From Lingula anatina (taxonomy: Eukaryota; Brachiopoda; Lingulata; Lingulida; Lingulidae), in contig NW_019775559.1 in NCBI RefSeq assembly GCF_001039355.2, positions 57,963 to 121,962 of the forward strand: a DNA stretch of 64,000 bases. Direction: 5' to 3'. Below, one piece after another: positions 12,418 to 27,100 of the stretch; the stretch's first letter is position 1; every line of letters begins with the position of its first letter. The position numbers and the translations under genes are program-made. Under the pieces are notes generated by a model. It was given only the letters and a program-made list of their open reading frames with translations. It searched no databases and had not been told where the DNA came from.

Positions 12418-13802
12418 GGGCACGGTCAGGTGTAGACGCAACAGTACTTGGCGTTTTTTTGGTGCAGTGGCAAGATCTCGAGAGCTAAGGTGCAGAAGCA
12501 AATGCGTGTTTGTGAGTATCACTATTTTTTCAATATCCACCACCTTTAAATACTAAAGACGCAGACGAATGAAAAAAAAAACATGACAAATATTAATAAT
12601 ACGAGTCCTTGTGCTACTACTATTTTAATTGTTACTTGTATGCCACTCAGAGTATAAGAATGTATTGGTTACAATGCATTGGGACGCTTCAAATGTACAG
12701 GATGGACGGTGCTCTCACCTGATTTTTGATGATGACCTAAGTTTGCTTGAAATTTCTTAGTCGTGCATATTTTTTTTAGCTCTGTTTGAACATTTAGTGT
12801 GTCCCTGAACAATTGATTTCGAATATTTTGGACCTGATTTAGAATGGCGTGTGCGTGTTTAAATGTAAGTATTACCGCGAAGAGCGCCCATTAATTAAAA
12901 TTAGATGATGGTTGTCATAGTTATGAGCTTCTGACCCAAGGATAACAGTGTCCCATCAACGTGTACATCAATTCCAAATTCTGTGGTCAAATTCTGTCAG
13001 CAATACACAATGACTCTATTTTAAGAGATACATATTTTTAAAAAATCTCCTTTTCCAGTGTGCCGTATGTTGACCATCCATTACAGGACCAACTATATTA
13101 AAACCTGATCGTGCATCTAGATTATGTGCAATATCAGCATGTATTACGATAAATGTTAAAATTTTTATATAAAAATATATTTACGGTCGTAGTACCCTCC
13201 CCTCCCAGACACAGGTTATGTAATCAACGTCTCTTAATTAGCAATAAGTATCAAATAGTTATAACATTTACTACTTCAAGATATTGATTTTGGAGTCAGG
13301 CAATCTTGGTTTTAATTTTTTCAGCGCTAGCGTAGGCTGAACATCGTACAAGTCAATAAACACGCACGCCAAAAGTATCCTACCCTATGTGATATTGCAT
13401 GGATTGTCTGTGTGTTAAAAGCCGGTCCGTTAAGTCTAAAGAAGTAAACATTATTTCTTTTCAGAAACTCACCGAGGTTCTGCACAACATGCGCCTGCAA
13501 GCCACCTACCAGTAGCATTTATTTCACACCCAGGAACCTGACGCTCGTTCGTACATTTATTATATGAAAATTGAATAAATATTTTTGTAATTCGGCCTTT
13601 CTTAATTTTGTTATGATTTTTTGATAAAGATAGAAGTAATGGGATGGGTAATGAGAAACACTATTTCGTATTTGAGGACTTTAATATTGAACCAGCTAAA
13701 TCTGATCTGTAAATATTGTTTTCATTAATGCTTTGGGGATTGACAGCTGTCTGTGGTAGATACAGATATATGTAAAATTGAAATAGTTGTAAACGTTTAA
13801 CA

Positions 13803-14080
13803 ATGGATTTGACCCATCTGACACCCCTCCAATGAAATGGACTCGACCTACCTGACACCCCTCCATTGGAATAGACTCGCCCTACCTGACACCCCTTGAA
13901 TGGAATGGGCTCACCCCACCTGATACCCCTCCAGTGGAATGGACTCGCGCCACCTGACACCCCTACATAGGAATGGACTCGCCCCACTTGACACCCCCTT
14001 TTAAGGCATAGACTCGCCCCACCTGACACCCGCTTATGGAATCCCTGACACCTCTTCTGACAGCATGGACTCATCCCACC
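13803..14080. repeat. 34-bp minisatellite, about 8 degenerate units
   Basis: Units begin TGACACCCCTCC and end in GGACTCGCCCCACC-like sequence. The array is G+C richer than its surroundings. It is open on the minus strand only because of its repeat structure; the frame-open stretch is not evidence of a gene. Confidence 0.85.
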
Positions 14081-14660
14081 TTTTCTATTTGGACATATCG
14101 TCAGATTTTGTGAACCTGTATATGGACAGGATCCTAACCCCACGTCAAGTGGTTGGGTTGGGGGGGGGGGGGAGTCGGCTTTGCATCCGCGGATCCCACC
14201 TTCAAATAATCTTGGATCCGCCCCTGATAGTGGTGATATTCACTATTATAATTTATGAAAGCTTTTCACCACGTCGGTTAATTCGGGTACGTACCATACA
14301 ACAGTCGGAATTAATTAAGGGTTGGAAAATCCGCACCACTGTAGTTGCCGACTTACCCCAACCTCAATATTGTAATTAACCGCAATTAAGGTGTTAGTAG
14401 TTCAAACAGCGTTACAAGATGCACACTTGCGGCCCAACAGCGATAGTCGACCATGACTGCCGACTAATCAAGACCACTGCTTGCATATTGTACGTGGGAA
14501 CGTATTTAAAACAAGTTAGTATGTGGTCATGCTAGTTTTGCAAATTGTTTTATGTTTGCTGATGGTCTAAGCAATATATAATATGAATTCCTGTGGTAAC
14601 GTTATCAAAACGTTTTGTGTTAGCTGGGTGGGAAACCTCTGCCGCTAAAAAATTATAGCA

Positions 14661-14687
14661 ATAAATAATAATAATAATAATAATAAT
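14661..14687. repeat. (AAT)n microsatellite
   Basis: A run of AAT/ATA trinucleotides in the intergenic region. Confidence 0.85.
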
Positions 14688-15143
14688 ATACTGCACGAAC
14701 AGGTTAATATGGGTTACAGTAATTTTGTGAAGTATCCATTAGCAATAGCTTTCATTTTCTTGTCTCCTTTTGATGTGTATTTGATCAATCCAAGGAGTTA
14801 TAACAGTATAACTCCTTGATCAATCTGAGTACCAAGCTGGCCCTACAGTACAGTTTCATGTGGAGAGTCGATATTGAATTAAGTCCTTTTCTTTACTTTG
14901 CTATCCTTCATTTTCTTTCTTTCGTTTCTTTTCGAAACCTATATATGTTTGTTCATTTCATACTAAAACTTGAATTAGTCCGTGAGAGAGACATGAAAAA
15001 AGAACAGACTGCTTGGGTATGATATGACCAAGGTGCCCTCTAGCGGGATATTCTACAGTCTGTGTTTACATATCGGTCGACAAACCCGCCTGCCGGTGCG
15101 TGCCCACAGACCAAACATGTGAAAGATAATACAGTAGGAAGTA

Positions 15144-18100
15144 ATGGCTGGTAATTTGCAAGATTTGCTTTGCACCCTACATTCCTGCGTCGGTGGAGAA
15201 GAAGAAGATGCACGAGGAGGGAGGAAAACATTCGAACTGGTCAGGGATATAGCAAACCTGTGTCTGAAGGAAACGTCGGACAGAGAGACAGGTGAGCGAA
15301 CTTCCTTATCGTGCTCGTAGTGAACGTATTAGAGGCTAAACTATACTTGCACTAGTCACGTAGTCTGAGTGTAGATTATACGGCATTCATATTAAATCTG
15401 TTTCATACTTTGTCAGTAAAGATATCACGAGACTAAACGGTTTACTGAGTGCTTTCATCATGGATATATTTCCATGCTTTCATTTGTATAAATTCAATTC
15501 TAAAAATTGGCGGAATGTAACGTGGGGTGCACAGTGCATCAGATCAGTGTGGGTGGAAACAGATCCTCCTAATTTTTTCTCACAGTGAATAACCCCAGTG
15601 GCAGTCAATACACCCCAGATCCTCTCCATATTTCTCAATGAATATACACCCCAGACCCTCTCCATCTTTCCCAGTGAATGTACACTCTACATCCTCTCCA
15701 TTTTTCCCAGTAAATATGCATCCAAGATACTCTATATCTTTCCCAGTGAATATACACTCCAGATCCTCTCCATCTTTCCCAGTGAATAAACTATATTCCT
15801 CCCCATCTTTTCAGTGAATACACACTCACACTCAGATCCTCTTTCCCAGTGATCAATTCCATCTCCTACATTGTACCTAAGGTCTCAAACCCCCCTGTTG
15901 TAAAATAAAATGGTATTTAAGGATAAGAGCCGAACTCTTTTATTTAACATGTTTTTTTTCAGTAATTTATTTTACTTTTGGCTTTTCTTACAGATTACTG
16001 CTCGTCACTTTTGTTCAACAAGGATACAGGCCTAGTTTCATTTGCGAAGAAAGTTGTGAAGCAGGCTGAGGTACAGTACCATGTTGAAGTCTGTCACAAA
16101 CTTACAAAGAACCAGTTACACATAATGGTGTAAAGATGTGGCCCAATGAGTATATTTTGGCTGAAATCCAGAACAAATACTGTTGAAGAAGTAGTAGTAC
16201 ATGTTTTAGCATGGTGTGCAGATGCACTGTACTTATGAAAAGTGGTATAATTATTGACTTTACCTAAGGTCAGAATGACCTTGACCGTGGTGCAGTCGAG
16301 ATAGATATCACCTTTCTCAGGTCTGCAAAATGGTATATATGGACCAAAAGTTTAAGTCTATTGCATGCATGGTCAGTATCAAAGTATGTTTGAAGGTGAT
16401 GTCATCGATCCGACGGTCAAAATAATTTTATATCAGACCTCAAATTCTCAGATATATAAGATCATAATCTTTGCTTATTATATAAAAATTTCAATTACTT
16501 TCACTTTCAATTACTTTCACTTTCCAGTATGACAGTACAAAGACAGCAATTCTTGAAACCCTGTGTTTGTTTATGGAGAGAGCTGAGAAAAAGGTTCTGC
16601 CATATGCTGTAGACATCAAGGTATTTGATTCACTACTAGTTTTCATTTCTCAGTAGTTTCAATACTTGAAAACAGAATTATATAAAGTTCCCCAAAAAAC
16701 TTGGAAAAAATTATTCAAGTAATAAGTAGAAATAAGATAAAAAGGTTAGTATTAAAGAAAAAGTGAAAAATGCATCATGCAGTTTCATGTACTTCTTCAT
16801 CAACACCCATTTTAAAATTCTTTTCAAATTGTTTTTAGGATGTATGCATAACCCTCTTTATTCGTGAGGAAAAAGCTGCAGTCAAGAAAGTTGTCATTCC
16901 TGTATTGATCAAAGTTAGTATGGCATGAAAGCAATGTGCTAATAAACATATATCTTGGAGGTTTTTACTACCTATGTGTTGCAGTGATGAATAGTTTCTT
17001 AAGTAAATTTGACTTGTGATGAGAATATATTTTTGTTAATTTAGAGTGATGTATTTAGCTTGATATTGACCATTGGTTGTTGAATTTTGCTTTATCCTCT
17101 CCTGATTTTGTTAAATGACTTAATGAATACCAGATTTACTATTTTTTGCTTGTTTAATGTCAAAATTGTTATGTAGAATGTTTTTATTAGTTGCTAGAAC
17201 TGACAGAGGGCTCCCAAATGAGTGAAGAATTGAATATGAGGGAAATGATAGAGCTTTTCTTTATGGAATTGTCCAGAAAAACAAAACACCAGGCATCAGG
17301 TAAGCATGCACTCACTCTGGGATTAAATTTATTTTATCTACATAACTAGATGATTTAACCTATTTCAACAAACTTGAACACTGCCAGTCATAAATTTGAT
17401 TGAAGATAAGGTATTTCAGATATTTTTACAGACAAATTGGTCTGCTAAGCTATTTTCTGAAATTTTCAATGCTAAACTCAGAGGTATATTGCAACACATA
17501 CTTCAGTGATGCTACAATGACAGATTTTCCTAACAATCCAGTTACAGTTAGTTATTTATTTTCTTCCTGGGGATTAATTTCCCCAAATTCAAGGATTTAT
17601 GTATGATTCATTCAATTTGTTCATGATAGTTTTCATTTTTCAGTGAAACGTGAACTGTATAAATTGCTTGGGATATTTGCTGAAGTCTACCCTGAAGGCA
17701 TGGTGAATTATGCCGAGCGGCTTACTGATCTCTGTGTCCGGACTTTACAGGCAGAGGCAAGTACTAGTAGCTGTGCACTGTTTTATTGTCTCTTTATATG
17801 ACTAAACATACTGACCATTTACCCCCATTTCCAAACTTGGACTTGATACACATATTTATGTCTAAAGTTTTTTTAGAATAGGTGAATTTGGTGACTAGTA
17901 AGTAATTTTCTGGCTGAAGTTGCAATTTTGATCTTAAATTAGGAAGTTCAATTTTAAAGTTTTTCAAAATTCTTAAGCATGCACAGTAACTTTGAAATAT
18001 GCAGTAGGGACTGAAATAAATTGGAAAATGAATATTAATCAGGAATGTATATCCATATGTCTGGCTTTTCATTCCCTATAATTAAAACTTGTTCATCACA

Positions 18101-21100
18101 TTATTGGGTACAATGTATGTAATACCGAGTATGTTTTTTTAGATGAACAAAAAGACAGGCAAGCCTGAGATCCCAGTGATGACAGGTTGCTTGGAGGCAT
18201 TGTCTAGCATTTTGACCAATTTCACACAGTCTGCAGAAGAAGGTATTTAGCATAACTGCCTAATTAAATATCTAAAATCAAATATTGAATTGTGAAAGTC
18301 TATAAATTTAAACATTTTTGTCTCATTCAGTTGTTATATATTACCATTAAGTTAATAAGATGATTATTGATTTTTTTTCAGGAAAACATTCCTATGATAT
18401 CTTTAAATGTACTCGTATGGCTCTCAATCTGGAAGAAACAGCTAGATATGATTTGACGAGGGCAGCCCTCACTCTTCTAAAGAGGCATGCATCTCAGTTC
18501 AGCCAGTTTATTTATGAAAATCATGAGGTATGAATTAGATAAAAATGAATTTTAATATAGAAATTCTAGAGAATGACACTTAACCACAACTATCATCCAT
18601 GTTAAAATATTGCGTAATCCTTCTAAAGGTTAAGTCTTGTGGAATTCTATTTAAGTTTAGAAACAGATATTTCATATGCCAGTAATCGGGTATATTCTGC
18701 ATCTATATGCGATTTGTTTTCTTTTTGTTTATTTAGAGGCTGTATTCTGTTCTGCTAGCTTGGAGCCAACACAACAACAAAGATGTATCTTCCCTGGGTA
18801 TGGAGGCTTTGGAGGCATTCTTTAAACAGGTAGTATCGTGTTTATATCATCAGCAGAGAAGAAACGATCTTGGAGCATGACAACCTTCACAGACATTAAA
18901 CTAATAATCTTAGAAACTGTAGAAAGTGAATTAATAATATGACAAATCCACACAGAAAGTGGGCTCAAAGTTTCCTGTTTACATTGTATTTTCATAAGAA
19001 TTGATTTTTTAAGATTATAATGGGCTGTGTGGACAGTCATTTTCAGGAGAGAGAGAGAGACTACTACAGAAATTATGTTACAGAATAACGGTTCTGTTTC
19101 AGATGGCTGAGATGCTTGCAACCAAAGCAGAGGAAGGACATCCAGATAGAGCTGCATTTGCAGTATGTTCACATTTTTCTTCCTAAATTTTACAATTCAA
19201 CCAATGCCATTTTGATGTTGAAGGTCACTGCAGGTGTTATACCTTAATTCTTACAGCATTGCAGTATATAGCACTTGCATATATTTATTTGTAATGGATT
19301 GTATCTAAGTTTTGAAAACTTTCTTAAATTTACAGGAGTTCAAAATAACTTGATTGCTAGTGTCTGGATTGTATTGTGCCCATTGTTTCTTTTCAGTTTT
19401 TCATCCGTCAGTTTAGGGAAACACTGGACAACCCCCATGCTAAGCAAAATGAGATTGCCTCAGCTGTCAAAGGATATGGAGCATTTGCAGCAGTAAGAAT
19501 CAAATCTTTCTACTCGATTCACAGAATGTAGTGGTTGACATATGGTGTTTCGTTACAATGTAGTACAAAGCTGGCTTCTCATCCTGAGACCTATAATTGA
19601 TCACTAGTGTCTCACGTGACTGCTGACTTTTTTTTGATGACTAGAAGAGGACCCCTCCTTTAAATAACACAAAATTTAGATTTCAGTTAAATTCAATGGG
19701 CCTTTGTTTTGTAAATGAAGTTGTATCTACTACCAGTGTATGAAATTCAAGGAAATTACTAGCCAGACCGCCGGGCAGGTAACTCTGAAAAGTTACCAGC
19801 CTGGCCATGTAGTTACCTGCCCTAGTTATGATAACCCCTAGAGTTAATAGAGGTATGCTGAGGGGGTCTAGAATGCATTCTTGGGAGAGTAATTTGGAAA
19901 TAAAAGGGCAATATCATGCCTTATGCGTGGAAATTGAGAAATTGGTTGGAATTTCTACTAAATGATACATTGTCAGTGTTGGGGGTCCTGACGCCCCCCC
20001 TTTCAATTTCTGCAAAAAAAATCCCCTCTTGAAATAAGACTTTTCACTTTGAATCATAGTTCTAAACCATACCAAATGGCACCATTCACCATCTAAAATA
20101 CCAAAAATTTTCAGGGCCCTTTAGCGGGCGGGGGAGGGGGGGTAGTCAATTCAGTTTATTTTCACCTTGCAGGCTGTCTCATTTCTTCTTCAATAATTTA
20201 TTCAGAACTTTTATTCCGATTTCGTGATATCATTTGATCATAATTGTTGCTTTTCTGTATAGCAACAAGTATGACCAAATACATATGTATTCTTGTCAAA
20301 TAAATCGATCTCTGTGCTGACAATAAAGAAGAAAGAATTCAGCACGTAGGGTCCCTTTGAATATCGCTTAAAGCGGTCGGGAAAGGTCCTGCACGCTAAT
20401 GGCCCATAGACAGTCCTGCAGAGCCCCGTATCTCGAATGCATCGCTTATTGAGAATAGCTATATCACATAGAGACTACAAATATTATATGGGGCGAGTAT
20501 GGGCGAGTGCTTGTGCAATGCGTGATACTTTCGGGTTACGGTTTTACAAAAAATGTTGCCCCTCGACTCATTGCAAATCGAAGTCACCTTCCCATGGGTC
20601 CCAATTTGTTCTCTTTCGTTTGGTTTTGTCATAATCTTTCTTATTTTTATTTCTTCCCTCAATTGTTTTTCTTTTGTGAACTTCTATATTGGACTTGATA
20701 GAATTTTTTTCATTTTTGACAGCCCAAGATGAAAGCACGTGGGAAAAGAACTACATCTGACGCACATCGTAAACTCGTACATTCACTCATAATTTTGGGA
20801 TTCAATTTTTTTGTAAAATTCTCCTTTAATTAGCCTCCGTTGCCTTTATTACTGTTGATTATAGGTACTTCATGTACCAGCAAGTCTATTAAAACAATAT
20901 CATAACTTTTTATACTTTCACATTTTTATTACTCTCAACCTACAAATTGCTACTCACGGTATCTCCTCTACACAAAACAATGATGTAACGTTATCTGCTG
21001 TGCACTGAAGCTGGTTAAGAACACCTCGTTTCAAATTGTCTTTCAACTTCATATCACACAGACGGAACTTTGAAAATGAGGCCACTAAGAGGGAGACTGT

Positions 21101-24100
21101 TGGTTACATTTCGATATGAGCGTTAGATCGCAAGCTATGGTTAGTTCTTTGCTTCTATGAAAGTGGGTAAAAACATCGAGTTGATTTGATATTTTGCTGA
21201 AGTCGCTTGTGAACATAGTCAAAATAAAAGGTGAAAATAGGCTGTAAAAATAGCCAGCCCGTCGGGCGGGTAATTTGTAAATCTTACCCGCCCGGCCTGA
21301 AAGTTGCCAGCCTCGGGCTGGCGGGCTGGCGGCCATTTCATACACTGCTACTACCAGCATAAAATGTGCTTTAGTCTGTGATCAAGAGGATATCAGAAAG
21401 TAAGAATCTGAACATAATGAATGTATGTTTTTCAGTATAGATAAAGATTGTTTAAATTTTAGCCCTGTAAGTTTCACATGACAGCAGAAGATGTGAAGTA
21501 CATGTTCAATGAGATGATGCAGAGAAGTGAGCAAATATTTTTCAGGTAAATAAACAAGACACTTATTTTTATCCCCTGTAAAAATGGTGGTGTCTTTGGT
21601 TTATATCTCATTCTTTTCTTCTGCGTATATCTCCCTGCAATCTTGTTTATGAGATTAACCAGTGTTTTAAAATCTACAGACATGTTTGTTTTTGCTATGC
21701 AAAAAATAAAAACATACAATTGGTGTGCATAAGACATTTATACATCTCTCTTGTAATGGAAGTAGGGACTGATGAATTTCATTCATGATGGCATTTTTTT
21801 TTAAATTTAGAACTCAAAAAGAGCTTCATAGATTGTACTTTTCTTAACAGTTATGAATATTGTGTACCTTGGTTACAAAAGTTAGCATTTCTAGGAATAT
21901 CAATTGTATTTTTGCTGTATGAATGTGCATTGTATGCCTTTATGTGTTTTTAAGAGCTTATGGCTTCAGCTCAGTATTTTGATATTTGTTTTACAGCAAA
22001 AATGAATTGAAAGTGGACAATGTGTACAATCTTCCCAGTTTCATAGAGTCCTTGGCCAGAATTGTTGAACAAATGGAGGAGGTTAGTTTCACAGTTATAT
22101 GCTTCAGAAAAGATAAAGAAAGCACCCTCATCTTTCAGAACCATTTTAATCAATAGTTTTGAATATTTTATTTTTAATATTAATTGATAGTTAATTTTAA
22201 TCAGTAGTTTTTGAATATTTTAATATTAATATTAAAATGTTGTTGTTGTTGTCCTCTCATCTGTTTTGTCTCTGTAATATTTTACAGTGGGATGAGAAAT
22301 ATATGATATAGAAATAATACATATGAAATGTGTCATTTTTCTTTGTGCATTTAGGTTTCGGATACTTTCCTTGTTTCTTTGGAGAAACTGGTTGTATGTC
22401 TGACAGAACATTTTCCTAGTTTATACAAAAAGAGGAAACTTGATGCTGTCCAGTCCATTCTTGGAATCTTCCATGCACTCATTTCTAAAGGACCAACTCT
22501 GAGAATATTTCTTGGAAGAGTAGGTGGGTTTGAAGACATTTTAAGACTTTTGTTGTCATTTCTTTGGCGTATTGCAAATGATCTGTGAAGAGTCGTGCTG
22601 TAGTATTAGTTTGTGTTTTGATATATTTGTTTGCTCTTCAAACTTTATCAAATGCATTCTAAAAGAAGCAAATTCTGTTATGAATAATAAGAAGAATAAT
22701 AATTTTATTGTAAGCAAATGCACCGCAGAAATAATGATTATGAACAATATGTTTGAAAACATAAAGTAAGACAAATATTAGAGTAACATAAACGTTAAGC
22801 GTATCTACAAATTATGAGTATCCATGTTAGTGTATGTGCTTGTTTTGATTTTGATTAAGCTTATTAATTAACTCATTGTGAGAGTGATCTAGTAGCAACT
22901 TACAAATTCCCCTATCATTCTGCTTATATTTTCTTAAATAAATAACTGAATAAATTCATTAATTCATTAATTTCAGTTTATCAAGGCTTAATTAGGACAT
23001 GTTCGCACCCAGTGGCCACAGATTTGGGTGAATTAGAGGCAGAAGTGGACATGGAGATGCAGATGGAATCAGAAAAAAAGATAACCTACAAGGACCATCT
23101 TGATTTTTGGAATATGCTGTTAGGGAGTTCACATTTAAAAGTGTGTTATTTTTTATTATTGTTTGTTGGGGGAGGGGGTGCAACTTTAATCTCCATAACA
23201 TATCTGTTGCACCCAGAGCAGGAGAAATTTATTTTAATTGATATAATTGATATAATTGATATAATTGATATAAGCTTTTGTACCTTAAAGCATCACAGCA
23301 TGTTTTTATTTTTGCCCCACTGTGTTGAAAAATTAAAAATATTTTGTATTGGCAACTCTTGGTTTTGTTACATTTTCTGCTTATGAAAATGTAGATCCAT
23401 AGTTCTGAATATTTCTAAAGGAGCACACTGCCATGCTTGAAATAAAATGTCTTTTTGTATATTGTAGGTTCACTCAAAACTTACCCCTGAGGAGAAATCT
23501 GCCTTGACTCAAGCAATCTATGATGAACTGGTCAGATCTACATTGAAGATTCTAAGCAAATTGGATTTGACTTCAGTCAGGGGGAGTGAGGATACAGACC
23601 AGGTAGCAAACATTTGCTTTTCTATGATATCCCCTTAATAAATTATTTGATAAATCTTGTATGCAGAAGGATTTTTCATAAAATCACTTTTTCTTAATGG
23701 CACCAAATTGGTAACTGACAGTTCCGGAATCAGACATAGAATTTTAGTTGCGGTTGGAAAACCAATTAAAGAAATCTTTTCATATATTAGAATGGAATTT
23801 TAAAGGGATTGATTGTAGTTTTTTTTTGTTGTCTTGAATTTTTCTTATTACATGTAGTTGTTATGTCTCAGAGACAATTAACTTCCTTTTAAGGTCATTG
23901 AATAACTATCCATGAAGCAATATTTGTACAGAAAATGAAAAAGCAATTAATAAAAAATATATTTGGCTCAACCTATTCTCAATGAAAAGAACTGATAAAA
24001 CATATTTGAAGGATATTTTTGTGAGAAGTTCAACAGGTTAATGGTTTTAAAGTATTCTAAAGATGATAGAAATCTTTTGGTTCAAGTATTGCTCATCCAT

Positions 24101-27100
24101 TCATTTGTTGAGTTTAAGGTAAATTACATGCATGTTTTTAGCTCTAGATTGAACACTTTTCAGGGTGACAGTGCTGGCACTGCTGATAAAGGTCGTCCAG
24201 TAACACCATTTTTAGCTTCTTCTGACCCTGTATCTGGCCTTCAGGCTTCAAAACCCAAAGATTTTCAAGTCTTTATCAATCTAGTTGATTTTAGCAGGTA
24301 AGATTGAAATCTTTTTAGTTATTTAAACACCACAGCCACTTCATGTCATAAGTTGAATCTTGATTTAGTTTATTATAACATCTCTAAAAGATATAATTAT
24401 AATTTGAATGAATTTGCATTTTAAAAAAGTTATTACAGTATCAATGTGAAAGCCAAAATAATGACTTTTGGTAACCATAAAAGTCATTCTTATCAAGAAT
24501 AACTTTTACTTTAAATTTACTTTTACTTTACTTTGGTGCACCTTTTTAATAAATATCCTTTTATTGCTAACATTGGACCAGTCCAATATTGTTGGTTAAG
24601 TGTATTTTAAATGTAGCCAACATATTTTCAGTTATCAGTAGCTGAAATTTCTTTGTTGAACATATGTTAATGTAGATTGTTCAAATTTTTGTTATTCTAC
24701 TGCTGAATATACAGTGTTGTTATAAAGATGGATGTTTTGCCCTATTCATTGGGTTTTTGCTACCAGTGCTGGTTCACTTAGTGGGTGGTGTGAGCAATGA
24801 TGTAATATTTTTGCTTGTGATGTTGTTAACTCAGAAATAGAATCATGGAAATTTATGTGTATACAAACTAGGTATATATCTGTGTTAAACATTTCAGAGA
24901 CCTCCACACAGACCAGTACTGTGCCTTGTTTAAAAGATGGGTTTTCACTTTTGGACATCAACTCATTGTGATGTCAACGAAGTTAGTACTTGTTTATATC
25001 TGTGTTTCTCCTGAAATTTAATTACCTTTAAATTAGATAGCCTCAGTAACACTGAACTTTTTATCTTATTCTGAATTTGCACGAAAGAAAGTTGAATGTC
25101 ATGACAGTAAGGGGTTTTCTTGTGTCCTTTTCATGATTTTTAATGGCTAAGATATTTTTACTATTCTGTGTACATAAGTACTGTCCATCTTGTTCAATAT
25201 TTTGGATAAAATTGCACTGCATTTTGGTTGTCATTTAAATGACTGAAATGTTTATTTGAATAGAAAACATATTTCAAAAATGTTCATCTCACATACCAGA
25301 TTCCTACTTGTATGATGATAAACTTTCTTAGGTATCCTCTCGTCAGTGGCTTCTACAAGTTGCTGGCTATTTGTATGCATGCTACTCGAAAAACGGCATA
25401 CTTTAAGGTAAATATCTTTTCAGCACATCAGATTTATTCAGGTCCAATTATGAAATGGAAAACCAGATGTTTTACTTTACAAATAATGTCATAGTGTTGC
25501 CTACCAGCAGGCTCGTAGTCATAACGAGATTTCTATACTTGTTTGCCATTTTGGCTGGTGGTACATATATGGAGAAGCGCTGCATTCCTCTCTCTTAAGA
25601 TCCTTTTGTTTAAAAATGATCCTTTATTCTGTATACTCTGAAAAAATAAATTATAGCTCTCTTTATATTTTTAAAAGTTTATGTTTTAATATTAATTTAT
25701 TTGGGAAGCATGTTATATTTACGTTAGTATTCTCCAGTATTTTTCTTTGACAGGACATCAGCCTGAGCAGGGATCAAGATGGAGGAGAGAACTCTATGAT
25801 TGTAGAAGAAAAAATAGGGACTGATAGAGAGACAGCTTTTTTGCTTTTTTCAAAATTTACTAAAGAGGTTATTCATGTTACATGTCAGTTGGTTGTATTC
25901 ACTATTTTGCTACATATTTTCCATCTGTTTATGAATAATCAATTTGTGTTAAAAATTGTAGATTTAATTGTAATATATTTCACTAATTTCATTTGTGATA
26001 TATTCTCTATTTTAATTCACATTGTTTTCCAATGAAATAACTACCAGGTTTTTTATCAGGTACAAAAAGGTGAAATATATTTTAATTTTAATACATCAAA
26101 CTGCTACAATTTGCAGGTTCTAGTGAGAATAAAGCAGTACAAGGATGACCTGCTGGCCTCCTGTTTGTCTTTCATTCTGGCCCTGCCTCCAGAGCTGGTA
26201 ATAGCAGATCTTCCCACCATTGTACCAGCACTGAAGGTAAAAACCCAGGTGTTTTATTTATAGTGACAAGTCTCATTTTAAATTTTACTCATTTCTAAAT
26301 TGCAAAAAAAAAATTGTTGCTGTCTTTGTGACCTTTTCACCATCTTGACAGTTTTTTCCAACCACCTTTTGACTGCTGTGAATAGGATAATGAAATAAGC
26401 TTTTTGTTGACTTTATATTAGTATTATTTTTTGTTTATATATGTTATATTAGTATTATTTTTTGGTACCCATGCAGTTTTTTCACTCGCTGCCTCTGCCA
26501 TGCTCTTTAGATCACCTTCAAGCTGGGGCTCAGTTACCAGCCTCTTGCTGTAGAAGGGATGGAGGCCATTGAGTTCTGGAGGGACAGCATCCCTAACCAC
26601 CTGTTGCAGCCACATTACCAGGACATCCTGCCCTGTCTGGATGACTTTCTCAAGTTACAGTCTGAACAAGGTGTGTGTGTATGTGTGTTGTAACAAATAA
26701 GTCTGTGTATTGAACAGCATATCAATGTGAGATTTAAGAAATCTTTGGATATTATTTTTATTATATGATTTTTATCTATGTATTTTTACATTTCAGCTGG
26801 AAATGAAACGAATTCCCCCTCAACACTAATCATGGAACCAAAGGGCCATAGCTATAGCAGAAAGAAAGGCTTGCCTATAAAGTTATTGAAGCCAGCAGTT
26901 GCAAAGGTAGCAGGTTCATTTTCACATTCCCTGCATTAAAAATTGACTTCGAAGAACATGCATTTTCTGTTTTGTTTTTGTTAATAGGTGGTTTTATTGT
27001 TAGTCAGATTTTTTCATGATATATATCTTGATTTCTAACATCATTGTCAGGCTGTTGAAGAAAGAAGTATTGGCCAGCAAACTTTTTTTATAATTATGTG

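Larger units (their letters stand above)
10372..15143. other. Intergenic region between annexin and PRKDC
   Basis: No gene supported by splice signals or recognisable protein similarity. Contents: a 14-bp inverted repeat (12303-12417), the minisatellite at 13803-14080, an (AAT)n tract near 14661-14687, and a small hairpin at 14791-14818. The part nearest PRKDC (about 15030-15143) presumably carries its promoter and 5' UTR, but no TATA box or Inr can be assigned with confidence. Confidence 0.6.
15144..25867 (+). other. PRKDC: PRKDC exons 1-20 (residues about 1-718, N-HEAT)
   Basis: Exons: 15144-15291, 15994-16070, 16528-16620, 16839-16913, 17191-17299, 17644-17756, 18143-18242, 18382-18527, 18737-18829, 19103-19162, 19397-19492, 21463-21545, 21997-22081, 22355-22523, 22977-23140, 23468-23602, 24164-24297, 24898-24981, 25332-25407, 25754-25867. 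They encode the N-terminal helical-repeat arm that in vertebrates contacts Ku and DNA. Exon 6 ends at a GC donor (GAG|GCAAGT). Intron 11 is expanded by a transposon. Longer introns otherwise hold only AT-rich sequence and simple repeats. Confidence 0.88.

Noticed and set aside
13661-14143. 160-codon minus-strand open frame with repeated GVSGGASPFHWRG-like peptide
   Set aside because: It is the translation of a degenerate 34-bp minisatellite. No splice context, conserved domain or start context supports a gene.
15598-15789. 63-codon + strand frame in PRKDC intron 1
   Set aside because: It is produced by a 36-bp tandem repeat whose period is divisible by three.
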